From an uncultured Bacteroides sp. (GTDB taxonomy: Bacteria > Bacteroidota > Bacteroidia > Bacteroidales > Bacteroidaceae), in NCBI GenBank assembly GCA_900544675.1, contig UQVZ01000020.1, positions 1 to 64,000 of the forward strand: DNA of 64,000 bases, written 5' to 3'. Shown piece by piece: positions 9,059 through 17,736 of the stretch (its first letter is position 1; the number at the start of each line of letters is the position of its first letter). Both the position numbers and the translations under genes were made by a program. A model generated the notes under the pieces. The model had not been told where the DNA came from. It saw only the letters and a program-made list of their open reading frames with translations, and searched no databases.

Positions 9059-11044
9059 TTACAGCGGTTTATATTCTACAAAAGCCTCCATAGCCTCGTA
9101 GCAGGCAAGTCCTAATTTATCGTAAAGCGAAGCTGTACCCCGATTGCGGTCTTCACTGCGTTGCCAGAACAGACGTTCATCATTACCCAAGAACGGGGCA
9201 CTCTCCATCTGCGACTGGTGTTTCAGGATAGAATTGCGTTTCGCACGCAACTCTTCAGGACTGAACGGTACAGCCATTTCGATGTTTTCAATTTCCCATT
9301 CCGCCCATGCTCCACGGTACATCCAGATACGGCAATCCTTCAACCATTCGGCACCGGCGTTCTTTTCCTCATCGATAGCTGCCAGCACGGCATCGGTGCA
9401 TACCCGGTGCGTGCCATGAGGGTCGGCAAGGTCTCCCGCCACATAAATCTGATGCGGCTGAACCTCTTGCAAAAGATTCTGTACAATGCGAATATCCGTC
9501 TCACTGATAGGATTCTTTTCGATTCGTCCGGTCTCGTAAAACGGAAGATCCAGGAAATGCACATGGTCGAGTGGAATACGGTTATAGGTGCATGCCGTAC
9601 GTGCTTCGCCCCTACGTATCAGTCCCTTAATGGTCAGGATATCACGGGTATCCATGTCGCCTTCTTTCTTCTGAAGCAAGAACTGCTTGATATCAGCGTA
9701 CATCTTGCGGATGCTCTCGTTTCGATTATCATCAAAAAGCTGATTGAAGCCGTTAATGAAGTGCATGAAACGTACTACTTCCTCATCGCCTACGGCAATA
9801 TTGCCCGATGTCTCGTAAGCCACATGCACATCGTGCCCCTGCTGTTCCAAACGACGGATGGTACCACCCATGGATATCACGTCGTCATCGGGATGCGGAG
9901 AGAAGACGACTACCCTTTTCGGAAATGGCTTGGCACGTTCGGGACGGTACGTATCATCCTCATTTGGCTTTCCACCCGGCCAACCGGTAATAGTATGTTG
10001 AAGGTCATTGAATATTTTGATGTTCACATTATAGGCAGAACCGTAAAGCACGAGCAACTCGCTCAGGCCGTGCTCGTTATAGTCCTTGTTGGTCAGCTTC
10101 AATATAGGCTTGTTCGTGAGCAGGCACAGCCATACGATTGCACTCCGTATCAGCTTGTTGGTCCACTCACAGCTGGTCACTAACCACGGACGCTGGATGC
10201 GAGTCAGGTGTGAAGCCGTAGGCAGGTCAATGCATACCGTAGCATTTTGGTGCATCTGCAGATAAGATGCCGGAATGGAATCAGAGACCTTGTCCTCCAC
10301 GGCACGTTTGATGATGTCCGCCTTGTCCTCGCCCCAGGCAAGCAAGTATATCCTGCGAGCTTCCATAATGGTATTGATACCCATCGTAATGGAACAGGGA
10401 GGCAGGTTATCCACACCCAAGTTGTGCGCCGCTTCGGCACGCGACGTGCTGTCCACAAAAATCAGACGAGTGGTAGAAGTAGCAGTAGAGCCAGGCTCGT
10501 TCATGGCGATATTTCCTTCACGCCCAATGCCCATCACCACGATGTCCAGTCCCCCGTACGTTTTAATGCGCTGCTCGTAAAGATGGCAATGCTCGATGAC
10601 GGCATCTTGCGGAATGTTCCCTCTCAAGGTAAACACATTCTGACGGTCGATGTCCACTTGGCCTAAGAACAAGTCATTCAACTGACCGATACTACTGCTG
10701 CCCTGCTCCTGCAAAGGATAATATTCGTAAAGATTGAACACCACCACATTGCGGAAACTGACGCCTTCTTCCTTGTGGCGACGCACCAGCTCAGCATACA
10801 GCGGTCGCAAGGATGCTCCCGTACCCAATGCCATTGTACAAAACTTCCCATCCTGCCAACGTTCCTGAATTTTGCGAATGATTTCATCGGCGATACACTT
10901 CACGCCTTCGTCCACCGTCTTATAGATATTGGTCGGTATCTTCTCAAAACGAGTCAACACCGAACGTTCTATCGTATTCTCTGGTTTATAATATTTGGGA
11001 GATACCCTGTTGAGGGATATCTGCGAACTCAAATTAGTTCTCAT
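9059..11044 (-). CDS. Degenerate NagB-like domain fused to PIG-L/LmbE deacetylase
   Basis: This 661-residue two-domain protein resembles B. thetaiotaomicron BT_0258 as I recall it. Residues ~45-300 form a NagB-type sugar-phosphate isomerase domain. Aligned with the intact NagB next door, the catalytic residues are changed: Asp72 is Tyr106 (FNLYEY for FNMDEY), Asp141 is Glu176 and His143 is Asn178 (GREGNIAMNEP for GPDGHIAFNEP). Glu148 is kept as Glu183. Residues ~375-600 form a PIG-L/LmbE zinc deacetylase with intact ligand motifs HPDDD (His384, Asp387) and DPHGTH (His543, His546). Deaminase activity is therefore unlikely. The N-terminal domain may bind an amino-sugar phosphate for the deacetylase. 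There is no signal peptide. The gene follows nagB by 134 bp, across a hairpin. Confidence 0.85.
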   Translation of the reverse strand: MRTNLSSQISLNRVSPKYYKPENTIERSVLTRFEKIPTNIYKTVDEGVKCIADEIIRKIQERWQDGKFCTMALGTGASLRPLYAELVRRHKEEGVSFRNVVVFNLYEYYPLQEQGSSSIGQLNDLFLGQVDIDRQNVFTLRGNIPQDAVIEHCHLYEQRIKTYGGLDIVVMGIGREGNIAMNEPGSTATSTTRLIFVDSTSRAEAAHNLGVDNLPPCSITMGINTIMEARRIYLLAWGEDKADIIKRAVEDKVSDSIPASYLQMHQNATVCIDLPTASHLTRIQRPWLVTSCEWTNKLIRSAIVWLCLLTNKPILKLTNKDYNEHGLSELLVLYGSAYNVNIKIFNDLQHTITGWPGGKPNEDDTYRPERAKPFPKRVVVFSPHPDDDVISMGGTIRRLEQQGHDVHVAYETSGNIAVGDEEVVRFMHFINGFNQLFDDNRNESIRKMYADIKQFLLQKKEGDMDTRDILTIKGLIRRGEARTACTYNRIPLDHVHFLDLPFYETGRIEKNPISETDIRIVQNLLQEVQPHQIYVAGDLADPHGTHRVCTDAVLAAIDEEKNAGAEWLKDCRIWMYRGAWAEWEIENIEMAVPFSPEELRAKRNSILKHQSQMESAPFLGNDERLFWQRSEDRNRGTASLYDKLGLACYEAMEAFVEYKPL

Positions 11045-11092
11045 TGTTTTCTCTTCTTTATTAATATAATAGTTGTCGATTATGATTCAAGA

Positions 11093-11162
11093 AAAAGCAC
11101 AGAGCGACACAGAGATTACATTCATTATTAACCATTAAAAAAGCTCTGCCCTCTGTGCTTTT
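11093..11162 (-). terminator. Hairpin between nagB and the NagB/PIG-L gene
   Basis: Perfect 12-bp arms, AAAAGCACAGAG and CTCTGTGCTTTT, are separated by about 46 nt. It lies between two genes of the same orientation, so it may attenuate or stabilise the transcript rather than end it. The arms again repeat a short word (ACAGAG). Confidence 0.5.
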
Positions 11163-11178
11163 GCGGTGAAATGTATTT

Positions 11179-11970
11179 TTACAGATTGTTTCGCTCAATA
11201 TCTTTAAAATAGCGATATGTGCCTACCTTCAGCTCATCCGTAGCCGCCTCATCGCATACAATGATGCCGTGACGATGCATCTGCAGGGCACTGATAGTCC
11301 ACATTTGCGTAACAGCACCTTCAACGGCATGGTGCAAGGCACGTGCCTTGTTATGCCCGTTGCACACAATCAGCACTTCTTTGGCATCCATCACCGTGCC
11401 CACGCCTACGGTCAACGCCATCTTGGGCACCTTGTTTACATCGTTATCGAAGAAGCGCGAATTGGCTACAATTGTATCCGTAGTCAGTGCCTTCACACGA
11501 GTGCGAGAAGATAAAGACGAACCCGGTTCGTTGAAGGCAATGTGCCCGTCGGGACCAATACCTCCCACAAATAAATCGATGCCTCCATACGAAGCTATCT
11601 GCTTTTCATAATTTTCACACTCAGCTTCCAGATCTGGCGCATTCCCGTTCAGAATATGGATGTTCTCCTTGCGGATGTCAATGTGGTTGAAGAAATTGTT
11701 GAACATGAACGAATGATAGCTTTCGGGATGCGATTCGGGAAGACCTACATATTCGTCCATATTGAATGTGACAATGTGCTGAAAGGATACTTCCCCTTTC
11801 TGATTCAGTTCAATCAACGCACGGTACATGCCCAAAGGTGAAGACCCTGTGGGCAAGCCCAATACAAAAGGACGTTCTGCAGTAGGTCTGAACTCGTTTA
11901 TCTGTTTTGCTACATAACGGGCAGCCCACGTTGAAAGCGCCTGATAATCTGATTTAATAATTACTCTCAT
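11179..11970 (-). CDS. nagB: Glucosamine-6-phosphate deaminase
   Basis: This 263-residue cytosolic enzyme converts glucosamine-6-phosphate to fructose-6-phosphate and ammonia. All catalytic residues match E. coli numbering: Asp72 in FNMDEYVGLP, Asp141 and His143 in GPDGHIAFNEP, and Glu148. Its place directly after the GH88 gene (38 bp) suggests it consumes the hexosamine released from glycosaminoglycan disaccharides. It should share the GH88 promoter. A separate sugar kinase would be needed to make the substrate, and none is in this window. Confidence 0.97.
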   Translation of the reverse strand: MRVIIKSDYQALSTWAARYVAKQINEFRPTAERPFVLGLPTGSSPLGMYRALIELNQKGEVSFQHIVTFNMDEYVGLPESHPESYHSFMFNNFFNHIDIRKENIHILNGNAPDLEAECENYEKQIASYGGIDLFVGGIGPDGHIAFNEPGSSLSSRTRVKALTTDTIVANSRFFDNDVNKVPKMALTVGVGTVMDAKEVLIVCNGHNKARALHHAVEGAVTQMWTISALQMHRHGIIVCDEAATDELKVGTYRYFKDIERNNL

Positions 11971-12008
11971 AGTATCTCTTTTATCATGGATAATTCACAA
12001 CTATATGT

Positions 12009-13319
12009 TCATTTCTTTTCGGCCAATACTTCCGATGTAACCAAACCGCTTTCCTTCTTGATATCCAGATAACGCTTCATGGCTTCTAAATAGTAATAAT
12101 CAGCATAGTTGAGAGGCGTATCAATTTCTGAGCCATGCGGCAACGAACCGGTAGAATGCATCAGGACAAAACCTTTATTTGTTCCTTTCTCTGCCAGATA
12201 GTCTTTGCTCGACAAGCTCTCCAATTGTTTCTGCGCATAATCGAAATACCTTTCGCCATCAGGCACCATGGTGCTCAGTTCCAAGAAAGCCGAAGCAATG
12301 ACCGCAGCCGCCGAAGCATCACGCGGTGTATCTTTCTCTACAGGCGCATCGAAATCCCAATACGGAACCAAATCGCTTGTCTTGACACGTTTCATAATCA
12401 TATCCGCCACCTTCACCGCTTGGTTCAAGAACACCGTATCTTTCGTTTCACGATAACAAGACGTGTAACCATATACCGCCCAGCCTTGTCCGCGCGCCCA
12501 CGCCGAATCATCGTTCTTGCCTTGGTGAGTCATCCGATATTGCACGGTTCCATCATTGTTATAACTTACCAGATGGTACGACGTATAGTCGGGACGGAAA
12601 TGATGTTTCATCGTGGTGAGCGCATGTTGGATTGCCACCTTTTTATATTTAGGATCACCAGTCAAGCGGCTTGCGCTGAAGAGCAAATCCAAATTCATCA
12701 TGTTATCGATGATAACCGGGTAATTCCAATACCCAAAGTCCCACGAACGAATACAGCCTATTTTCGGGTTGAAACGGGCATACAGGTTATCAGCTGTCTT
12801 CACCAATACATTCTTGATAGTATCGTTCGGCGCCAGTCGCAAGGCATTCCCATAACTACAGTTAATCATAAACCCTACATCGTGGGTGTCTTTCGCATCC
12901 GATATCGGATACAGCAAGTTTGTGTACCGGATAGCATATTTTTTCAGTTCTTCATCGCCGGTCAATTCATACATATACCATAAGCTTCCGGGGAAGAACC
13001 CGCTTGTCCAGTCTTTTATCGAACACAAACGAAGTTTCCCCAATATGTCCGCGGGCGGGTTCGCCAATAATGAATCTTGAAACGTCGAAGGATCGCGTTG
13101 TAACTGGCGGACTAAAAAGTCTATCGAATACCCAGTCCAAAGTGAACGGGGCATCAGGGTTGAATCGCTCAGGTCGGAAGCCGTTTGCTTCAATTGGCAA
13201 GAAGCTACATCCAGCGCATGGGTCACCCATGCATCCGTCGGTTCCGAAGCTTTCTCACTACAGGCACATACTCCAAATGCCAGAGCCATGCCCAACATAG
13301 AAATAGAAATTGTTTTCAT
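12009..13319 (-). CDS. GH88 unsaturated glucuronyl hydrolase, lipoprotein
   Basis: This 436-residue protein has a lipoprotein signal ending FGVCAC/SEKASE, so it is probably tethered on the periplasmic side. The start is the ATG at 13319; the 15 upstream in-frame codons precede the signal and overlap the promoter. GH88 enzymes hydrate the 4,5-double bond that lyases leave at the non-reducing uronic acid, which then opens and releases the hexosamine. Residues matching the two catalytic Asp are D147 (THDVGFM) and D205 (VIIDNMMN). GQGWAVYG and the DSAWARGQ stretch are also typical. It leads a putative GH88-nagB-NagB/PIG-L-maturase operon and has its own -7 element and four-unit repeat array. Confidence 0.93.
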   Translation of the reverse strand: MKTISISMLGMALAFGVCACSEKASEPTDAWVTHALDVASCQLKQTASDLSDSTLMPRSLWTGYSIDFLVRQLQRDPSTFQDSLLANPPADILGKLRLCSIKDWTSGFFPGSLWYMYELTGDEELKKYAIRYTNLLYPISDAKDTHDVGFMINCSYGNALRLAPNDTIKNVLVKTADNLYARFNPKIGCIRSWDFGYWNYPVIIDNMMNLDLLFSASRLTGDPKYKKVAIQHALTTMKHHFRPDYTSYHLVSYNNDGTVQYRMTHQGKNDDSAWARGQGWAVYGYTSCYRETKDTVFLNQAVKVADMIMKRVKTSDLVPYWDFDAPVEKDTPRDASAAAVIASAFLELSTMVPDGERYFDYAQKQLESLSSKDYLAEKGTNKGFVLMHSTGSLPHGSEIDTPLNYADYYYLEAMKRYLDIKKESGLVTSEVLAEKK

Positions 13320-13361
13320 GCTATTACAATAAAGTCTGCTGTTACTATAATTTTTTCTTTG

Positions 13362-13467
13362 CAAATGTAAAATGATATAGCCAACTTCAATTTCTCTCCT
13401 GTAGAAAGGAGTTTCAATCCCGTCAAAACAATTTCACTCTTGTAGAAAAAACTTTCACTTTTGTTGA
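13362..13467 (-). promoter_or_regulatory. GH88 promoter with four-unit upstream repeat array
   Basis: The minus-strand -7 is TACATTTG at 13369-13362. Upstream, four 14-bp units start (plus-strand coordinates) at 13392 TTCTCTCCTGTAGA, 13413 TTCAATCCCGTCAA, 13433 TTCACTCTTGTAGA and 13454 TTCACTTTTGTTGA, spaced 21, 20 and 21 bp. The first unit begins 23 bp past the -7 element. The last overlaps the stop codon of the regulator gene. This is a candidate operator for that regulator. Confidence 0.6.
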
Positions 13468-16400
13468 ACAGACCCGTTTTTAGCGTATTCGGAGGGCATA
13501 CAACCCATATATTTCTTAAAGCTGGTAGAAAAATACGAGGGCGTACTAAAACCAACCATCGTGCTTATCTCCGCCACGTTATAACGCCCTTCTTTCAAGA
13601 GTTTGCAGGCATGGTTGAAGCGTATTTTTCGGATAAATTCTGTTGTTGACTCTCCTGTCACGCCCTTTAGTTTCAAATGAAGCGAAGAACGGCTCATCCC
13701 CATTTCCAATGCGAAGTCGTCCGCAGAGAAGTCCGATTTCTCCATGTTTTTCTCTACCACCGATACCGCTCTCGACAAAAATTCCTCGTCCAACGGGTTC
13801 AGGGCTATCTTCTCCGGCTCTATCTCCAGCGATTTCGAGTAGTGCTCGATAGCACGGTAATGGGTGCGGAGGATGTTCTTAATTTTCATCACCACCACCG
13901 AAAGCGAAAAAGGTTTGGCGATGTAATCGTCCGCCCCTACCTGTAAGCCGTCCAGCTGGTCTTTCACTTCCGCTTTGGCGGAAAGGATAATGACTGGGAT
14001 GTGGCAGGTTCTCAAGTTCCGTTTCACGTATTTGCATAATTGGATGCCGTCCATCACCGGCATCATTACATCGGTCACTATCAAATTGATTTCCTCGGTA
14101 TTTAAAAGCTCCACCGCTTCCTCGCCATTCTCCACCTCCTTAACGGTAAAGAAACGCCCCAACCCCTGGCTCATATAGTGCCGGATTTCCACGTTGTCTT
14201 CCACTACCAATATCACCTCTTTCTTTCCGTTATCCATCTCAGAGTTCTTTTCCTCTGGTGTCTCTTCCGTATCAACGATATACATGCTTTGGGCATTGGT
14301 AGAATAGACTGGCTCTTCCTGTTGTGCTCCTCCAGACAATTCATTTTCGGTATAGGCATCCCGCGACAAGGGCAGGTAAACGGAGAAGCAAGTTCCCTTG
14401 CCCACCGCGCTATCCACTTCAATCCGTCCGTGATGCAATTCCACTAACTTTTGTACCAGTGACAAGCCGATTCCGCTCCCGATATGTTCGTTGTCCACCT
14501 GATAGAAACGTTCGAATATCTTAGCTTGTTTATTGACGGGAATCCCTACGCCCGTATCTTTCACCTGCAAAAGCAAATCATCGCCAGCCGTCTTCAGGTT
14601 GACAGAAATACTCTGCCCCTCGTTCGTGTATTTGAATGCATTGGAAAGCAGGTTGTTCATGATTAGTTCGATATAACTGGAATCGCACCACACCTGACGG
14701 TCTTTCAAATCCAAATACAGGTTGTAGACGATGTGTTTTTTGTGTGCAAGCGGTTCGTAGTAACGGAAGTTCTTTTCCACAAGCTGGTACACATCTATGT
14801 ACTTAACACGGAGCCTGAACACGTCTTTTTCCGCCCTTCGGTAGTCCATCAATTGGTTGACCAAGTGGAGCAAACGGTCGGTATTGCGCTTCATATACTC
14901 TAGCTGCTCGCGTACCCATTTATCCGTCACCCTGTCCAACAGTTCTTGCAATGGAGCCACAATTAAGGTGAGCGGCGTACGCAATTCATGAGAGATGTTG
15001 ATGAAAAAGCGCGTCTTCATCTCCTGCAACTCTTTTTGACGCACCTTGTCGGCCCGCTCCCAGTAAAAACGGATGACGAGGACAATGACACCTATTATTA
15101 TAAGGGTGAACAAAAGAATTGCCCACCACGTCTGGTACCACGCCGGAAGGATCTTTATCCAAAGCTCTGTAACACGGTCGCACCACTTTCCATCGTTGTT
15201 GGCGGCTTTCACCAAGAAACGGTACGTTCCAGCAGGCAGGTTAGCGTACACTGCCCTGCGCTGGGTGCCGTCGGTATAATACCACTTCTCGTCATACCCT
15301 TCCAGCATGTAAGCAAACGTGTTGTGCTTGTCAGCTATATAGTTCGACACCACGAAATCTAACGAAAAAGACGCTTGACGGTGGGTCAACGTCAAGTTCT
15401 GCGTATCGCTGATGCTCGTCTGCAAGATACCCGTCCCGTCGTGCGGATGTACCGGAACGCCAGACAAACGGAAGCCAGAAATGACAACCGGAGGAGCATA
15501 GGGATTGTCTTGAAGCTTCTCCGGAACAAAGCCGGTTATCCCGTTGATGCCTCCAAAATACATCTTGCCCACCGAAGTGCGGCAATACGCACGAGGCATG
15601 AACTGGTTGCTCTGCAAACCGTCTACAACAGTAAAGTTCCTGAATTTCTTGTTCTCAGGATAGAAGCAGGCCAATCCGTTGTCTGTACTTATCCACAAGC
15701 GGCGGCGCGTGTCTTCCAGTATACCATATACCGTAGCGTTGGGCATCCCGTCCGCCACCGTATAGCGCACCCATTCATTCTGGCTTTCGCGGAAGCAATG
15801 CAAACCGTTGCGCGCACCTATCCATACGTTGCCCTCTTCGTCCTCGTACAAGCAATATACTGCAACCGATTTCCATGCCGCACGGTCTTTCATCAAGGAA
15901 GAAACCGGCGAGAGTGTGTCTCCTCGCACGGCACATATCGCCAATCCGTCTTCACCCCCTATCCACAAGCGTCCTTTTCGATCGCGCATCAAGACACGTA
16001 TCCGTTCCACACCGAAAGGAACCTCTTGCTTCACTTCCGAAAATACTTTCTTCATCTTGTCGAAGCGTACCAATGATGCCAATGTACCTACCCACAAGTG
16101 TCTCCCGTCCCCATCCGGCAAAAGAGCATAGACGTTTCCATCCACTTCTGGCATATATCGCTCAATACGCCCTGTATGCCGATCGAGCACATTCAGTCCG
16201 CCCGTATGCGTGCCGATATATACCTTTCCCGCCAGTTCGTCCACGTAAATAGCCTTCACGTCATCGGCCCCCAAACCCTGCGCTTTCGTATAATAGACGA
16301 AACGTTTCGACTTCGGGTCGTACAGGTTCACACCTCCGTTGTTCGTGCCTATCCACAACGCTCCCGAACGGTCTTCTACAATGCAGCCGATAACATTATC

Positions 16401-17453
16401 GTTCAACGAGTTCCCTTCCAGCGAATAATGCAGATGAAGGAAACGCTCACGGAGTGGATGATAGTAATTCAGCCCCCCGAAATACGTACCCAGCCACATA
16501 CCTCCCTGCGAGTCGCGAAAGATACTCCGGATAGAACTTTGCGAAAGACTCCGGTTTTGCCACCGGTTGCTGGCATATACCTCAAAGCGGTCGGCCGACT
16601 CATCATAGATGTCGAGTGAATTGAACGTACCTACCCAAAGCCTTCCTTCGGAGTCGAAAGCCAACGAACGCACAAAGTCTGAGCTAAGTCCCTTCCCGTC
16701 TTTCGACGTATATTGCTTCAGCTGGCGTGTAGGAATGTCCATGCGGTAAAGCCCGCCTCCCTCGGTGCCTATCCACAAGTACTTGTCGCCTTCCTGCAAA
16801 AGAGCGAGAATCTCTTTCTTTCCCAACGATGCCTGGTAGAGATGATCCAACTGGTGCGAGGAGAAAGTGTATCGCCACAAGCCGTCCGCGGCTCCCACAT
16901 ACAAATAATCTCCATACCGGTAAAGAGCGGTCGCCTGGAGGTGGAAAAACGCTTCGGGCAACCCACTCCGCACAAACGCCGAGTCTGGAAGATAAAAACG
17001 GTACAGTCCGTCTGAAGTATTGACCAACAAGTTCGCCTTGTCCACTTCCACAATATGCGTCACCCGCACATCGTCCTCTCCTGTCCGGCACCGGTAATTA
17101 TGAAACACCCCTTCCGTATAATCGAAGTATGAAAGCCCGTTGTCCGTTCCTACCCACACTCCGCCTTTCTCGTCTGCCTCAATGGCATAAATCAAGTTGC
17201 CACCGATGCTGAAAGAATTGCCCTCCTCGTTACGATAGACAGTAAAGTCGTACCCGTCAAACCGGTTGACTCCATTGAAAGTGGCAAACCACATGTTTCC
17301 TTTTGCATCCTGGGTTATATCCAACACCGTGCTTTGCGACAAGCCGTCCCTTAGTCCGATATGGGCGAATGACACCTGCCCCGCCAGCTTCATGGAGACA
17401 AAGACGAGGCATACGGTTAGTGCGATTAGATTCCGAATAGGCTGTAATTTCAT
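13455..17453 (-). CDS. Hybrid two-component system sensor/regulator
   Basis: This 1332-residue inner-membrane protein combines sensor kinase and response regulator. After an N-terminal signal (to about residue 26) come about 14 two-component propeller repeats (30-680) and a Y_Y_Y domain (about 690-765), both periplasmic. A transmembrane helix follows near 770-797, then HisKA with His822 (FFINISHELRTPL), an ATPase domain (NNLLSNAFKYT, DTGVGIP, GSGIGLSLV), a receiver domain with Asp1128 (LIVTDVMMP) and an AraC-type helix-turn-helix (about 1240-1325). Proteins of this class bind a specific oligosaccharide and activate their own locus. Here that means the glycosaminoglycan genes around it. The four arrays described at 13392, 24894, 34090 and 35580 are its likely targets. 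Confidence 0.97.
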   Translation of the reverse strand: MKLQPIRNLIALTVCLVFVSMKLAGQVSFAHIGLRDGLSQSTVLDITQDAKGNMWFATFNGVNRFDGYDFTVYRNEEGNSFSIGGNLIYAIEADEKGGVWVGTDNGLSYFDYTEGVFHNYRCRTGEDDVRVTHIVEVDKANLLVNTSDGLYRFYLPDSAFVRSGLPEAFFHLQATALYRYGDYLYVGAADGLWRYTFSSHQLDHLYQASLGKKEILALLQEGDKYLWIGTEGGGLYRMDIPTRQLKQYTSKDGKGLSSDFVRSLAFDSEGRLWVGTFNSLDIYDESADRFEVYASNRWQNRSLSQSSIRSIFRDSQGGMWLGTYFGGLNYYHPLRERFLHLHYSLEGNSLNDNVIGCIVEDRSGALWIGTNNGGVNLYDPKSKRFVYYTKAQGLGADDVKAIYVDELAGKVYIGTHTGGLNVLDRHTGRIERYMPEVDGNVYALLPDGDGRHLWVGTLASLVRFDKMKKVFSEVKQEVPFGVERIRVLMRDRKGRLWIGGEDGLAICAVRGDTLSPVSSLMKDRAAWKSVAVYCLYEDEEGNVWIGARNGLHCFRESQNEWVRYTVADGMPNATVYGILEDTRRRLWISTDNGLACFYPENKKFRNFTVVDGLQSNQFMPRAYCRTSVGKMYFGGINGITGFVPEKLQDNPYAPPVVISGFRLSGVPVHPHDGTGILQTSISDTQNLTLTHRQASFSLDFVVSNYIADKHNTFAYMLEGYDEKWYYTDGTQRRAVYANLPAGTYRFLVKAANNDGKWCDRVTELWIKILPAWYQTWWAILLFTLIIIGVIVLVIRFYWERADKVRQKELQEMKTRFFINISHELRTPLTLIVAPLQELLDRVTDKWVREQLEYMKRNTDRLLHLVNQLMDYRRAEKDVFRLRVKYIDVYQLVEKNFRYYEPLAHKKHIVYNLYLDLKDRQVWCDSSYIELIMNNLLSNAFKYTNEGQSISVNLKTAGDDLLLQVKDTGVGIPVNKQAKIFERFYQVDNEHIGSGIGLSLVQKLVELHHGRIEVDSAVGKGTCFSVYLPLSRDAYTENELSGGAQQEEPVYSTNAQSMYIVDTEETPEEKNSEMDNGKKEVILVVEDNVEIRHYMSQGLGRFFTVKEVENGEEAVELLNTEEINLIVTDVMMPVMDGIQLCKYVKRNLRTCHIPVIILSAKAEVKDQLDGLQVGADDYIAKPFSLSVVVMKIKNILRTHYRAIEHYSKSLEIEPEKIALNPLDEEFLSRAVSVVEKNMEKSDFSADDFALEMGMSRSSLHLKLKGVTGESTTEFIRKIRFNHACKLLKEGRYNVAEISTMVGFSTPSYFSTSFKKYMGCMPSEYAKNGSVQQK

Positions 17454-17472
17454 CGTATGTATCTATTTTTCT

Positions 17473-17480
17473 CAAATGTA
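17473..17480 (-). promoter_or_regulatory. Hybrid two-component gene promoter (-7 element)
   Basis: The minus-strand TACATTTG is a perfect -7 element. It gives a leader of only about 12 nt before the ATG at 17453. No repeat array is seen upstream, fitting constitutive low expression of the regulator. Confidence 0.6.
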
Positions 17481-17636
17481 AGAAAAAAATATGAAAAGCT
17501 ACACACTTCCCATACGTTTTTATTATCAGGCACGAACACAAATAGATGCGTAAGCTTGCGAAAATATATGCGTTGAGCTATACATATAGCTTCGCATTTC
17601 AGGAAAAGGAATGACACTATTCATAGCACACGAATA

Positions 17637-17704
17637 AAACAGACAGGCACAGACAAATACAGATTTTTTTATTTTTCCCCTGTATTCGTCTGCGTCTGTC
17701 TGTT
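17637..17704 (-). terminator. Word-repeat hairpin upstream of the regulator gene
   Basis: Arms of about 25 bp (17637-17663 and 17680-17704) built from repeated CAGACA/CTGTCT words pair with about three mismatches around an AT-rich loop. It lies just after the PL12 stop codon and probably separates the PL12 transcript from the regulator gene. Confidence 0.55.
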
Positions 17705-17736
17705 TTGTCTGTATTCCATTGAGCATAATCCTGCTA

